A stretch of 61,964 nt of DNA from Candidatus Competibacteraceae bacterium (GCA_014879445.1 JACSSC010000021.1:1-61964); one strand, 5' to 3'. Positions 27,645 through 37,459 are shown, counted from the stretch's first letter. A program made the numbers and translations. Notes: generated by a model from the sequence alone, not told the origin.

Positions 27645-29987
27645 ATGTGGCATAAATTTTCCCTTCTTATATTTCGCTATCGCCCCCTATGGCTTTTGCT
27701 CATTGCCTTATTAACAGGATTTATGGCTTGGAATTCGCGTGGGCTTGAAATGAGTTTCCAGATGGCTGAAGTATTACCCCATAGCGATCCTGCCCATCGC
27801 AATTATCAACATTTTCGATCAATATTCGGCGAAGAAGCCAATATGTTGATTATGGCTATTCAGGATAAAAATTTCTTTGCGCCAAATAAGCTCGAACATT
27901 TTCGATTCTTCGAACAGCGCATCAGTGCATTACCTGAAATCAGCTGGACATTATCGCCACTATCAGCTAGCGTTTTGCTCAAAAACAACGTAACTCAAAA
28001 ATTTGAAACGGCAGAACTATTCCCTCAAGAAAAAATCAATGATAGCTTAGCCCATGACTTAAAAAACAAAATCTCCCGTCTTCCCTTTTATGAAAACTGG
28101 CTTTGGCAATCTTCTTCGCATACTTATGTGCTCTATGCAAGCATGGATAAAGACATTGTGCACACACCAAAGCGTCTTGATGTGGTTAAGCAAGTACTTG
28201 TAATCATTAAAGAACATGAATCTGTTTCAGGGCAAACCGTTCACATCTCCGGTCTTCCTTTTATACGATCTGACAGCATTATCCGCGCTTCAAAAGAGAT
28301 CATCCTGTTTGTTATACTGGCTGCATTAATTGCATCTATTGTCCTCTTTGTTTTTTTTAGATCGTTTCGTGTTATTGCTGTAACTTTAGTCAATGTAGGA
28401 ATCAGTATTATTTGGTCGTCGGGCACAATTGGGCTTCTGGGCTATAAGATTTCAATTCTTACCGGCCTGATCCCACCATTGCTTATCGTTATTGGAATAC
28501 CAAATGCGGTATATATGATAACTCGTTACCATATAGAATTTACCCGAATTAGTCACAAAATCCGATCGCTGACTACCGTTGTTTCAAAGACCGGTAGAGC
28601 CATTTTTCTAACCAATCTTACAACTGCTATTGGGTTTGGCACAATGATTATTACAAACAGCAAGTTTTTGGTAGAATTCAGCATCGTTTCGTCGCTCAAC
28701 ATTATGTGTCTATTTTTCATCTCCATCATTCTTATACCTATTCTCTTCAGCTATATGCCAAGCCCAGGCAAAAGGCATATCAAGCATCTTCACCGCCCCC
28801 GAATTAATTTGTTTCTATCAATTCTCAGCATCATCGTGCAAAAGCACAAAGCCAAAGTATATGTTGCCGCTATTTGCTTTTTTGCCATAGCCACATATGG
28901 CATGAGCTTAATTAAAACATCTGGCAGAATAGCTGATGATGTTCCTGCACATTCGAAATCATTCCGTGATATTACATTTTTTGAATCCGTTTTCAATGGT
29001 GTTCTTCCTTTTGAAATAATGATTGATACAAAAAAAGACAAAGGCGCTTCTTTTACTAAAACAAAATTTTGGAAAAAAGTAAATGTATTACAAGATTCGT
29101 TGTCTCGATTTGGTAATTTCTCTCGACCCATTTCAGCCATTGAAATGGTTAAATATGCCAATCAAACCTTTTATAATGGGAGTCCAGAAGAATATCGCAT
29201 TCCAAATGAACTTGATATGTCAAGGATTGCCGCATACACATCAGGGGCAAGTGGTAATGACTCACTAATGAAAGGATACGTTGATGCAAAGCAACGTTAT
29301 ATTCGCATCCGAGCACAAATGGCAGATATGGGGACTTATGAAATGAAAGATTTATCAGATGAAGTAATGGGAATGATTTACGGCATTTTTGAAAAAGATG
29401 ATGTAGATGTTATGCTAACAGGTGCCAGTATGCTCATTATGAAGAGTACTGAATATTTGGTAAAGAATCTCTTCAGCAGTTTGCTGATTGCCGTATGTAT
29501 CATATCGCTCATTATGGGAGTCATGTTTCGATCTGCTAAGATGATTTTCATATCTATGATACCCAATATTATTCCACTACTTTTCACTGCCTCAATTATG
29601 GGATTTTTCGACATAGCACTTAAATCTTCAACAAGTATAATTTTTAGTATAGCGCTTGGCATTTCAGTTGATGACACCATTCATTATCTTGCAAAATACA
29701 GGCAAGAATTGAAACGATGGAATGGTGATGTAAAAAAAGCCGTTTTGAGTGCTTTACAAGAAACCGGCCTTAGCATGGCCTATACATCCATCATTTTATT
29801 TTTTGGGTTCTCCATCTTTATTGCATCCGACTTTGGAGGAACTGTAGCTCTTGGGCTACTCGTATCTATCACCCTATTTATAGCCATGTTCACCAACTTG
29901 ATTCTTCTCCCCTCATTGGTACTAACATTCAACAAGAAAAAAATATCTGAAAAAGAATTAGAGGATATTAGCCTTGATGAAGATTAA
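27645..29987 (+). CDS. RND/MMPL superfamily exporter
   Basis: A 780-residue inner-membrane protein with the duplicated RND layout: one TM helix near residues 12-30, a periplasmic loop to about 210, five or six TM helices, a second TM1 near 405-425, another periplasmic loop, and a final set of helices. Motifs include LTTAIGFGTMIITNSK in half one and ALGISVDDTIHYLAKYRQE in half two; the Asp pair of SVDDT fits proton relay in MMPL/patched-type transporters. The length suits hydrophobic-molecule exporters and not HAE1 drug pumps (over 1000). No membrane-fusion or TolC partner is adjacent. Substrate unknown; lipids or pigments are possible in Bacteroidota. Confidence 0.85.
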   Translation: MWHKFSLLIFRYRPLWLLLIALLTGFMAWNSRGLEMSFQMAEVLPHSDPAHRNYQHFRSIFGEEANMLIMAIQDKNFFAPNKLEHFRFFEQRISALPEISWTLSPLSASVLLKNNVTQKFETAELFPQEKINDSLAHDLKNKISRLPFYENWLWQSSSHTYVLYASMDKDIVHTPKRLDVVKQVLVIIKEHESVSGQTVHISGLPFIRSDSIIRASKEIILFVILAALIASIVLFVFFRSFRVIAVTLVNVGISIIWSSGTIGLLGYKISILTGLIPPLLIVIGIPNAVYMITRYHIEFTRISHKIRSLTTVVSKTGRAIFLTNLTTAIGFGTMIITNSKFLVEFSIVSSLNIMCLFFISIILIPILFSYMPSPGKRHIKHLHRPRINLFLSILSIIVQKHKAKVYVAAICFFAIATYGMSLIKTSGRIADDVPAHSKSFRDITFFESVFNGVLPFEIMIDTKKDKGASFTKTKFWKKVNVLQDSLSRFGNFSRPISAIEMVKYANQTFYNGSPEEYRIPNELDMSRIAAYTSGASGNDSLMKGYVDAKQRYIRIRAQMADMGTYEMKDLSDEVMGMIYGIFEKDDVDVMLTGASMLIMKSTEYLVKNLFSSLLIAVCIISLIMGVMFRSAKMIFISMIPNIIPLLFTASIMGFFDIALKSSTSIIFSIALGISVDDTIHYLAKYRQELKRWNGDVKKAVLSALQETGLSMAYTSIILFFGFSIFIASDFGGTVALGLLVSITLFIAMFTNLILLPSLVLTFNKKKISEKELEDISLDED

Positions 29988-30101
29988 ATCTCATTTTCTC
30001 TGATCTTAATCTTATCTGCTTATAGAAGCTATCCCCCCGTGTTGTTTGCTTAAAAATACAGTCGTTTACTGACTAATTTTTTCAGCGCATAATATGTACA
30101 T

Positions 30102-30109
30102 TAATTTCG
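30102..30109 (+). promoter_or_regulatory. Near-consensus -7 box of lectin-fold protein gene
   Basis: TAATTTCG differs from TAnnTTTG at one position and is 22 bases before the ATG at 30132. Confidence 0.4.
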
Positions 30110-30131
30110 AGCAAAATCAAACATATTAATT

Positions 30132-31583
30132 ATGAAAACAAGAATTAAACTGATTGCTATTGTCTTTACTGCATGTTATTATCTAACTTCAACTAATATG
30201 CTTGCTCAATCGCTAATCTTTTCAGACGATTTTAATTCAAACGAGCATCAATGGGAAATGCGTGATGAATCACAATCTGTAAGCATTCAAAATAGTCAGC
30301 TTGTTTGTATAAACAAATCATCCGAGCCATTGCTATTTGAAAAAAAATTTGAATTTCATTCAGATCAGCCCTTTGAAATTGAATTTGGCTTAAGTGAAAT
30401 CAAAAAAGGCAGTTCTGCATTTTTATTATTCGGTTTTGTTGATGGCGATTATTTCAAAGCATTTCATTTTGACAACATTACAGTAATGCCTCGCTACTTC
30501 ATGAAAAACAAATGGGCTGATGCCGGTGTTTATGGAAAAAGTGTTTCTCAAACGCCAAAAAAATTAAAAGCTGTGCTTGAAGTCACTGATAATGGAAATT
30601 TTAAAAGTCAAAAAATTCATTATTATGTAAATGATCAACTCATAGGAACTGATATTTCGCCCAATATTCTTGCCAGCGCTAACTCTATCGTTTTTCAGAT
30701 AGAGCCAAATAGCGAAGTGTCATTTGATTATATACGCATCAAAGGAAATGCAATAGAAAAAGAAAAAAAGGCACAGTTTGTTATCAATTCATCAAAAATA
30801 AACCCTACTCATCCATTACCTACCGGACTAAACAATATTAAAGCCGGTTCTCCGATTTATGGAATGATTCAAACAGATAAACCCATAAGCCAAATAACCG
30901 GCCCATATGGTGTAAAATTTACAGAAAGAATCTATGCAGGAGAGAATGTTTTATCAGAATATAGCTGGGACTGCTCATACAATGACATAAAAGATATGAA
31001 TCAGTATTATGAAATTTCTATTTCACCTGATTTAAATAAAATTGAGTACCCAACTCAGGGATATGTGCTAAGCAAAGGACTTGCAGAATTATCAAAAGGG
31101 AAGCATAAAATAAAGATTAAGGTTTTATATCAAATCAACGGAAGCAGAGAAATGAATCTGTTAGGAGAAACCGAATTGGGATTCGACAATGCTGATGAAG
31201 CATCATATAATGCATACAAAAAAATGGTAAGTATATACCAATCGGCCTCATTAAAAAATGTAAAGCTGCCAACTGCCGGCATGAAAAACACAACACTAGA
31301 AAACGAAATACAGAAAGCAGTTGAAAAAGCATGGAAAAATCAGCAAGTAATGAAAATAATCATTATGGATACGGATTGGCAATACATGTATCACTCTGTA
31401 TGGGAAACGGTTACGGATCGCTATTTGAATGTAGCCGTGGTTGTCAAAGACCAAAACGGCAGTTGTATTATTTTCTATCCAGTAGCACTTCAGGGTAAGA
31501 TTGATTCCGGATATGAAACACAATTTCGATTAGGAGGCAATCATGCCATCGAAAAATATATTGATTGTGCCAATATAAAATAA
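30132..31583 (+). CDS. Exported protein with N-terminal LamG/DUF1080-like domain and unknown C-terminal domain
   Basis: A 483-residue exported protein with a signal peptide (about 1-25, ending NMLAQ). Residues about 28-210 form a beta-sandwich domain (SDDFNSNEHQWEM, QPFEIEFGLSE, AFLLFGFVDGDYFKAFHF, VSFDYIRIKG) resembling the truncated protein at the left edge. Residues 215-483 are unrecognised and contain a beta-rich part (GSPIYGMIQTDKPI) and a helical/mixed end (ENEIQKAVEKAWKNQQVMKI, then WETVTDRYLNVAVVVK). There is no T9SS sorting domain, so it is probably periplasmic or outer-membrane attached. Monocistronic, with a strong terminator. Function unknown. Confidence 0.65.
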   Translation: MKTRIKLIAIVFTACYYLTSTNMLAQSLIFSDDFNSNEHQWEMRDESQSVSIQNSQLVCINKSSEPLLFEKKFEFHSDQPFEIEFGLSEIKKGSSAFLLFGFVDGDYFKAFHFDNITVMPRYFMKNKWADAGVYGKSVSQTPKKLKAVLEVTDNGNFKSQKIHYYVNDQLIGTDISPNILASANSIVFQIEPNSEVSFDYIRIKGNAIEKEKKAQFVINSSKINPTHPLPTGLNNIKAGSPIYGMIQTDKPISQITGPYGVKFTERIYAGENVLSEYSWDCSYNDIKDMNQYYEISISPDLNKIEYPTQGYVLSKGLAELSKGKHKIKIKVLYQINGSREMNLLGETELGFDNADEASYNAYKKMVSIYQSASLKNVKLPTAGMKNTTLENEIQKAVEKAWKNQQVMKIIIMDTDWQYMYHSVWETVTDRYLNVAVVVKDQNGSCIIFYPVALQGKIDSGYETQFRLGGNHAIEKYIDCANIK

Positions 31584-31613
31584 ACCACTTCTCTAAGCAG
31601 TTCCGCACCATCT

Positions 31614-31658
31614 AACACAATTCGCGTAATAGCCCTCTTTCGAATTGTGTTTTTTTTT
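31614..31658 (+). terminator. Rho-independent terminator
   Basis: An 11-bp perfect stem (AACACAATTCG / CGAATTGTGTT, 16-base loop) is followed by a run of T residues. It separates the lectin-fold gene from the HACL2-like operon. Confidence 0.88.
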
Positions 31659-31731
31659 GTTCATTTTCAGACGGCTGCATAATATTCAAGTATTATTGTG
31701 TTCTAGACACCCTTCATGTTGCTCAAAATTG

Positions 31732-31739
31732 TATTTTTG
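31732..31739 (+). promoter_or_regulatory. -7 box of HACL2-like operon
   Basis: TATTTTTG, a perfect TAnnTTTG, is 32 bases before the ATG at 31772, just past the preceding terminator. It would drive the three-gene operon to 35843. Confidence 0.65.
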
Positions 31740-31771
31740 ACAACATAGATTTCATTAGTATAATACATCAC

Positions 31772-33499
31772 ATGAACGGAGGAGAAATCATTTCGCAAAC
31801 ACTACAACGCCAAGGCGTGCGTTTTTTATTTACACTTTGTGGCGGACACGTGTCGCCAATTTTTGTAAGTGCTGAGAAAATGGGTATTCGTGTGATTGAT
31901 ACCCGACATGAAGCAACCGCTGTTTTTGCCGCCGATGCTGTTTCGCGGCTAACCGGCATACCCGGAGTGGCTGTTGTAACTGCCGGACCAGGGCTCACCA
32001 ATACTATTACGGCAGTTAAGAATGCACTACTTGCCCAATCACCTTTGATATTATTGGGTGGAGCAGCGGCTACAATGCTAAGAGGCAGAGGGGCACTGCA
32101 AGACATTAACCAAATGGAGTTGATGCGCCCCAGTGTAAAGTGGGCAACCAGTGTTAAACGGGTTAAAGATTTGGCGCCAACCATTGTTCAGGCATTTCGC
32201 ATGGCTCAAGAAGGCGTACCTGGGCCTGTCTTTGTTGAATGTCCGATTGATTTGCTTTATGATGAATCACTTGTTAAAGAATGGTATGGTATTAAATCAA
32301 AAGAAGTTCCGCCTAAAAACATACAGGATAAATTTCTTCAATGGTATCTGAATCGTCATGCCAATAAACTTTTTGCAGGTTCTGAACAGGTTATCATTCC
32401 TCAAGAAGCTGTAAAAGCTACTTACCCTTCTCACTCAACATCGGCGATAGAAAATGCCAAACGACGCATTAGAAAGGCAAAAAATCCATTAATGCTCATT
32501 GGAAGTGGCGCAATGATGACCCCTCAAAAAGCTGAAAAGTTAGCTAATGCCATAGAACAACTTGGCATTCCCGTATATTTAAGTGGAATGGCAAGAGGCC
32601 TACTCGGTAAAAATAATCGGCTTCAAATGCGGCACAATCGCAAGCAAGCTATTCGACAATCTGACCTGATTATTTTAGCCGGTGTTCCGAATGATTTTCG
32701 ATTAGATTATGGTAATCATATAGGGCATCGTACGTTTATCTCAATCAATCGCAGTCGTAAAGATCTCAATCTTAACAAGCGACCATCGCTTGCTATTCAT
32801 GCAGATCCAATGGATTTCCTGATTGAATTGGGATATTCTTCTTTCAATACAAATGAAGATTGGATAAAAATATTACATGAAAGTGATGCCAATCGAGAAT
32901 CATCCATCCAGGATCAGGCAAGCGAAGACGTTGGCCATATCAATCCTATACAACTCTTTAAAGAATTAGATCCCCTACTTAGTGATGCTACTATGCTGAT
33001 TGCTGATGGAGGCGATTTTGTGGCTACATCTGCCTATACTTTAAAGCCCCGCTCCCCTTTGTCGTGGCTTGATCCGGGTGTATTCGGAACGCTGGGTGTT
33101 GGCGCCGGTTTTGCCCTTGGCGCAAAACTTGTTTATCCAGAGAAAGATGTGTGGGTAATATTTGGTGATGGTAGTGCAGGATACAGCTTAATGGAATACG
33201 ATACGTTTGTAAGGCATAAACTACCTGTCATTTCACTGATTGGGAACGATGCATGCTGGTCACAAATTGCCCGCGATCAGGTTGAGTTACTAAAAAGTCA
33301 TTGCGCTACACGCCTTGCCTTTTCAGATTATCAAGAAATTGGTAAGGCATTTGGTGCTTCAGGTATTCGTATTAGCCAACAGCACGAGCTGGCTGTAGCT
33401 GTTAATGAAGCGATAAAACAAAGCAGGCAAGGCATCCCATTCATTTTAAATGCCATTATCGGAAAAACAGAATTTAGAAAAGGATCCATCTCCATGTAA
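31772..33499 (+). CDS. Thiamine-diphosphate enzyme, ILVBL/HACL2-like 2-hydroxyacyl-CoA lyase candidate
   Basis: A 575-residue ThDP-dependent enzyme with the three-domain acetohydroxyacid-synthase fold. The proton-relay Glu is E47 in [14 protein letters not shown]; the GDG...N ThDP/Mg motif is GDGS at 465-468 with N492 in IGNDACW. The patterns [42 protein letters not shown] and [13 protein letters not shown] resemble human ILVBL (HACL2) as I recall it, more than IlvB. HACL2 cleaves 2-hydroxyacyl-CoA to formyl-CoA and an aldehyde. No IlvN regulatory subunit is nearby. The gene lies 16 bases before an isochorismatase-fold hydrolase and is co-transcribed with an acyl-CoA synthetase, which supports a fatty-acyl substrate. 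A divergent acetolactate synthase or oxalyl-CoA decarboxylase relative remains possible. Confidence 0.75.
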   Translation: MNGGEIISQTLQRQGVRFLFTLCGGHVSPIFVSAEKMGIRVIDTRHEATAVFAADAVSRLTGIPGVAVVTAGPGLTNTITAVKNALLAQSPLILLGGAAATMLRGRGALQDINQMELMRPSVKWATSVKRVKDLAPTIVQAFRMAQEGVPGPVFVECPIDLLYDESLVKEWYGIKSKEVPPKNIQDKFLQWYLNRHANKLFAGSEQVIIPQEAVKATYPSHSTSAIENAKRRIRKAKNPLMLIGSGAMMTPQKAEKLANAIEQLGIPVYLSGMARGLLGKNNRLQMRHNRKQAIRQSDLIILAGVPNDFRLDYGNHIGHRTFISINRSRKDLNLNKRPSLAIHADPMDFLIELGYSSFNTNEDWIKILHESDANRESSIQDQASEDVGHINPIQLFKELDPLLSDATMLIADGGDFVATSAYTLKPRSPLSWLDPGVFGTLGVGAGFALGAKLVYPEKDVWVIFGDGSAGYSLMEYDTFVRHKLPVISLIGNDACWSQIARDQVELLKSHCATRLAFSDYQEIGKAFGASGIRISQQHELAVAVNEAIKQSRQGIPFILNAIIGKTEFRKGSISM

Positions 33500-33515
33500 A
33501 AATTAAATTATTGAT

Positions 33516-34067
33516 ATGAGCAATTCAGGTATTCCTATTCCCCAAACTACAGCCCTCCTTGTTATAGATGTTCAGGAAAAACTTATGCCTGTTGTACAAA
33601 ATCCTGATTTTGTCAAGCAACAGGTCAATCGTCTGATACAAGGTGCTTCTGTGTTGTCTCTGCCGATTATTGTTACAGAACAATATCCACAAGGATTAGG
33701 AGCAACATGTAGCGATATCGTTATCCCCGACAAAGATGCAGTTATTCAAAAAATGTGTTTTAGCTGTATGCAAAGTGAAGATGTGATAAAAAGAATAAAA
33801 AATCAAAAAATTACCGACATAATCATTGCAGGAGTTGAGTCGCATATATGTGTTCTAAAAACTGCTCTTGAAGCCATTGATGCAGGATACAGAGTACATA
33901 TTGTGGCTGATGCTGTTTCGTCTAGAACAAACATAAATAAAGAATTGGCTATTGAACGAATGCGTCAATCTGGTGCCTATATTGTAAGTACCGAAATGAT
34001 TTTATTCATGTTGATACAAGAAGCAGGTACCGATACATTCAGATCTATTAGCAAACTTATCAAGTAA
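33516..34067 (+). CDS. Isochorismatase-fold cysteine hydrolase (ISOC-like)
   Basis: A 183-residue single-domain protein of the isochorismatase/nicotinamidase fold. The catalytic triad can be read as D18 (LLVIDVQEKL), K79 (IQKMCFSC) and C112 (AGVESHICVLKTA); the VES segment before the Cys fits the usual cis-peptide position. The pattern is closest to YcaC/ISOC1-2 hydrolases of unknown substrate, not to pyrazinamidase. It is sandwiched between the HACL2-like lyase (16-base gap) and the acyl-CoA synthetase (6-base gap), so it probably acts in the same process. Specific reaction unknown. Confidence 0.85.
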   Translation: MSNSGIPIPQTTALLVIDVQEKLMPVVQNPDFVKQQVNRLIQGASVLSLPIIVTEQYPQGLGATCSDIVIPDKDAVIQKMCFSCMQSEDVIKRIKNQKITDIIIAGVESHICVLKTALEAIDAGYRVHIVADAVSSRTNINKELAIERMRQSGAYIVSTEMILFMLIQEAGTDTFRSISKLIK

Positions 34068-34073
34068 TATTGT

Positions 34074-35843
34074 ATGGAATCCACACGTTTGTTCGATTTG
34101 CTCGAAACGCATGTATCACATCGTCCTCATCAATCTTTTTTATCAGCCAAGGTCAATCAGCAATGGAAAAATTATTCTTTTGCACAAGTGCAGGATATGG
34201 CCAATCGGGTTAGCCATTACCTCCTTCATTTGGGATTGAAAAAAGAAGATAAAATAGCGATAATATCTAATAATTGCCCAGAGTGGAATTTTGTAGATCT
34301 TGGAGCTTTGCAAATTGGCCTGATAGATGTGCCAATGTATCCCAATATCTCTGAGAAAGATTATGATTTTATATTTCGAGATGCAGGTATTCAATATGCA
34401 TTTGTTGAGAATGAAGAGATTTTCAGCAACGTAAAACCATTATTGGGTAACGTGCCAACTCTTAAAGCTATTTACAGCTTTAAGGAGGTTGAAGGTATTA
34501 ATTCATTAGAAAAAATCCTCAATCTCGAACCAGATATGACTGCCATTGAAACTCATAAAGCAGATGTTAGCGGAAACGATATCGCAACTATCATATATAC
34601 ATCCGGCACAACCGGAAATCCTAAAGGAGTAATGCTTACACATGAAAATCTCCTTAGTAATGTATCAGGAGTAAAATCTGTCATTTCATTTGAAGCGGGT
34701 AAACGTACATTGAGTTTTCTGCCATTATGCCATAGTTTTGAAAGGATGGTTTTTTACACGTATTTATCATTTGGTATGCATATTCATTATGCCGAGAACT
34801 TGGATAGTATTGGCGAGAACCTAAAAGAGATAAAGCCATTTTGTTTTACAACCGTGCCTCGTTTGCTTGAAAAAGTGTATGAGAAGATTATGGCAAAAGG
34901 AGCAGAACTAAAAGGATTTAAGAAAAAAATTTTTGATTGGTCAATCACATTAGGATTGGCATATCAGGTTGGGAGAAATAAAAATATATTTTATCGCATT
35001 AAGTTATCCATTGCAAGAAAATTGGTTTTTTCGAAATGGCAGGAGGCACTGGGTGGCGAATTGAAATTTATAGTTACAGGCGCTGCAGCCATGCAACCAC
35101 GACTGATAACTTTATTTACAGCAGCAGGTATTCAAGTGATAGAAGGATACGGGCTTACAGAAACATCGCCCGTTTTAACAGTAAATCGGATGGAAGAACG
35201 ACTGCGTTGTATTGGAACGGTGGGTATGCCACTACCTGGAGTCGAAATCAAGATGGCTGAAGACGGAGAAATATTGGCCCGTGGCAAAAATGTGATGCGG
35301 GGATATTACAATCGCCCAGACCTAACTGCAGAAGTAATTGATAATGCAGGTTGGTTTTATACCGGAGATATTGGGAAGTGGGTGGAATGGAATGGTGAAA
35401 AATTTTTGCAGATAACGGATCGAAAAAAAGAGCTTTTCAAAACAGCCGGAGGTAAATACGTTGCCCCACAAGCGATTGAAAACAAGATGAAAGAAAGTCG
35501 CTTTATTGAGCAAATTGTTGTGGTTGGCGGTGATGATAAAAAATTTGTTTCGGCATTGATTGTGCCTTCATTTGTTTTATTGGAGGAATGGGCTAATAAC
35601 AATCAGCTTCAAATTTCTTCAACAAACGATCTGATTAACCATAATAAAACCTATCAATTGATACATGAAGAAATTGACAAACTAAATCACGATTTCGGGC
35701 ACTGGGAGCAAATTAAAAAATTTACAATATTGCAAGAAGAATGGTCGGTTGATAGTGGCGAACTCACACCCACGATGAAGCCAAAACGAAAAATCATTTA
35801 TACCCGCTATGCGAGTATTATTGAAAAGATGTATCGCGAATAA
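34074..35843 (+). CDS. Long-chain fatty acyl-CoA synthetase (AMP-forming)
   Basis: A 589-residue ANL-superfamily enzyme activating a carboxylic acid to acyl-CoA through an acyl-AMP. The P-loop is YTSGTTGNPKG at 175-185; FLPLCHSFERM, VIEGYGLTETSPV, GWFYTGDIG and TDRKKELFKTAGGKYVAP mark the A3-A8 motifs, in the bacterial FACL/FAA form. Length and motifs fit long-chain acyl-CoA ligases common in Bacteroidota. Third gene of the operon with the HACL2-like lyase, which would act on the CoA thioester of a 2-hydroxy acid. Its TAA directly abuts the TAA of the convergent gene (TAATTA). Confidence 0.9.
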   Translation: MESTRLFDLLETHVSHRPHQSFLSAKVNQQWKNYSFAQVQDMANRVSHYLLHLGLKKEDKIAIISNNCPEWNFVDLGALQIGLIDVPMYPNISEKDYDFIFRDAGIQYAFVENEEIFSNVKPLLGNVPTLKAIYSFKEVEGINSLEKILNLEPDMTAIETHKADVSGNDIATIIYTSGTTGNPKGVMLTHENLLSNVSGVKSVISFEAGKRTLSFLPLCHSFERMVFYTYLSFGMHIHYAENLDSIGENLKEIKPFCFTTVPRLLEKVYEKIMAKGAELKGFKKKIFDWSITLGLAYQVGRNKNIFYRIKLSIARKLVFSKWQEALGGELKFIVTGAAAMQPRLITLFTAAGIQVIEGYGLTETSPVLTVNRMEERLRCIGTVGMPLPGVEIKMAEDGEILARGKNVMRGYYNRPDLTAEVIDNAGWFYTGDIGKWVEWNGEKFLQITDRKKELFKTAGGKYVAPQAIENKMKESRFIEQIVVVGGDDKKFVSALIVPSFVLLEEWANNNQLQISSTNDLINHNKTYQLIHEEIDKLNHDFGHWEQIKKFTILQEEWSVDSGELTPTMKPKRKIIYTRYASIIEKMYRE

Positions 35844-36182
35844 TTATTCGTTACCATTGGCCAAATAGAATAAAGCAACTGAGAGTGGCCATAAATAGAT
35901 AAGCCAGCTTAAAGGCAATTGCATATCGAAATGCTGATAAATAAAGTAACAGGTTAGCAAAAAAAGAACAGCTGATGCAAAGATGGTAAGTGTAGATTTA
36001 TGAAGAAATCCGCCACATACCAGTAATAATGCAGACAATACATACGAAAATGGCAACACATCATTCCAACTTGTAAAGTCAACAACACGAATTGAAGGGA
36101 TTTGCATGAAAAGAATTACAACAAATAAGGACACCTTCATGCACCAGTGAGCAGCAGGCAATAGCGATTGAATAGGTTTCAT
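35844..36182 (-). CDS. Small four-helix membrane protein, unknown
   Basis: A 112-residue protein made almost entirely of hydrophobic segments: about residues 15-30, 43-60, 64-82 and 90-107. The first loop contains RVVDFTSWND. No family is recognised. The stop codon abuts that of the convergent acyl-CoA synthetase with no intergenic base, so there is no room for a terminator. It lies upstream-divergent from nothing and 101 bases before the end of the alternative complex III operon, so it could be read through from actF. Real-gene status is supported by codon use and length but function is unknown. Confidence 0.6.
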   Translation of the reverse strand: MKPIQSLLPAAHWCMKVSLFVVILFMQIPSIRVVDFTSWNDVLPFSYVLSALLLVCGGFLHKSTLTIFASAVLFLLTCYFIYQHFDMQLPLSWLIYLWPLSVALFYLANGNE

Positions 36183-36283
36183 GTAATCTTAATTTAACCT
36201 GAAAGATACAACTGCAATTATTAAGTTTCAATCTTCAGGCATACAGATTATCAACCATCTGTATTTAATTACAAAAAGTGCAA

Positions 36284-37459
36284 TTAAATATGGTGTTGAC
36301 GGCTTTCGTTGAGGAACGGATGATTCTCAGCAAGTAGTTTCCTTTTGCTTAATGCAGAAAGAGTAACAAACAAGAAAAGACCTAAGAATCCAAGAACCAT
36401 GCCTACTTCAGTAAATCCGATATTCCATTTATCTTTCACCGCACCTGGCATAATCACCTGAAACAGGTCAAGATAATGCCCAACCAACAAGATGGCGCCA
36501 ACTATACTAAGCAACATTGGACTGCGCTTGGCATTTCGGTGCATAAGAATCAATAATGGGAAGAGGAAGTTTATAATCAGCATTGAAATAACAATGAGAC
36601 GATAATCGGTATTGAATCTTTCAAGGAAATAATTAATTTCTTCGGGGATATTGGAATACCATATCAACATGTACTGCGAAAACCAAAGATAAGTCCAAAA
36701 TATACTAAAAGCAAACATCAACTTTGCCAAATCGTGTATATGATTTTCATTTACCCATTGCATCAATCCTTGATTTTTAAGATGAAGCAGAATGAGCAAC
36801 ATCATAACAAGACCACTAACGAACAAGCCGGCAAAGATATACCAACCAAAAAGAGTAGAATACCAATGTACATCAATAGACATAAGCCAATCCCATGCGG
36901 ACATAGAAGAAGTAACAGCAAAAAACACAAGGAAAGCAGCACCAAATACAATACCTTTTTTGTGCATGCTCATTCCTTTTAAAGAATCTTCTTTCAATGA
37001 AATTTTACGGAATTGAATAGCAAGAAAAATCCATCCAGCAAGATAAACTATAGTTCGAACTAAAAAGAAAGTATTGGTGAGATACACTTTTTTTCCGCTG
37101 TTGAGATAAACGCTATCCGTTTCCTGAAAATGATGATCCATCCAATGCCAAATATCATGCACACCAAGCATACCTGTAACAACAAGAGCAAGAATAACAA
37201 TGCCTCCAAAAGGAAGATAAGTACTCATAGCTTCAGGAATTCGTTTTAACCCTGAATGCCATCCGGCCTCACCAACATAATTAACAGCAATAAAGAAAGT
37301 TGCTGCCAAAGCTATGGCTAAAAAGAAGAAGCCATTCAATAGAAGATTTGCCCAAACTCTATCTGGAGTCATAACAAATCCATAAACAATGGAGGCAAGT
37401 CCGATGCCCATGAGGGCTATGGTAAGCATTTTGGTTTTACCGGCAAACGTGTAGTTCAT
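36284..37459 (-). CDS. actF: Alternative complex III membrane subunit ActF
   Basis: A 391-residue polytopic inner-membrane protein with about ten TM helices, the last gene of the actABCDEF operon. It is a paralogous partner of ActC in the quinol:cytochrome c/oxygen oxidoreductase; ActF has no cofactor but may contribute to proton pathways. Typical segments are YVGEAGWHSGLKRIPEAMSTYLP, MSAWDWLMSIDVHWYSTLFG and FAFSIFWTYLWFSQYMLIWY, with conserved His and Trp residues. No cytochrome oxidase genes follow here; the operon ends about 100 bases before the small membrane protein gene. Confidence 0.93.
   Translation of the reverse strand: MNYTFAGKTKMLTIALMGIGLASIVYGFVMTPDRVWANLLLNGFFFLAIALAATFFIAVNYVGEAGWHSGLKRIPEAMSTYLPFGGIVILALVVTGMLGVHDIWHWMDHHFQETDSVYLNSGKKVYLTNTFFLVRTIVYLAGWIFLAIQFRKISLKEDSLKGMSMHKKGIVFGAAFLVFFAVTSSMSAWDWLMSIDVHWYSTLFGWYIFAGLFVSGLVMMLLILLHLKNQGLMQWVNENHIHDLAKLMFAFSIFWTYLWFSQYMLIWYSNIPEEINYFLERFNTDYRLIVISMLIINFLFPLLILMHRNAKRSPMLLSIVGAILLVGHYLDLFQVIMPGAVKDKWNIGFTEVGMVLGFLGLFLFVTLSALSKRKLLAENHPFLNESRQHHI

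Noticed and set aside
27529-27714. 61-codon plus-strand frame before the exporter gene
   Set aside because: It overlaps the exporter start in another frame, lies over the divergent promoter region and shows no protein-like features.
31772-33499. Simple call of acetolactate synthase large subunit (IlvB)
   Set aside because: No IlvN nearby, no branched-chain genes in the operon, and motifs match ILVBL/HACL2 better.
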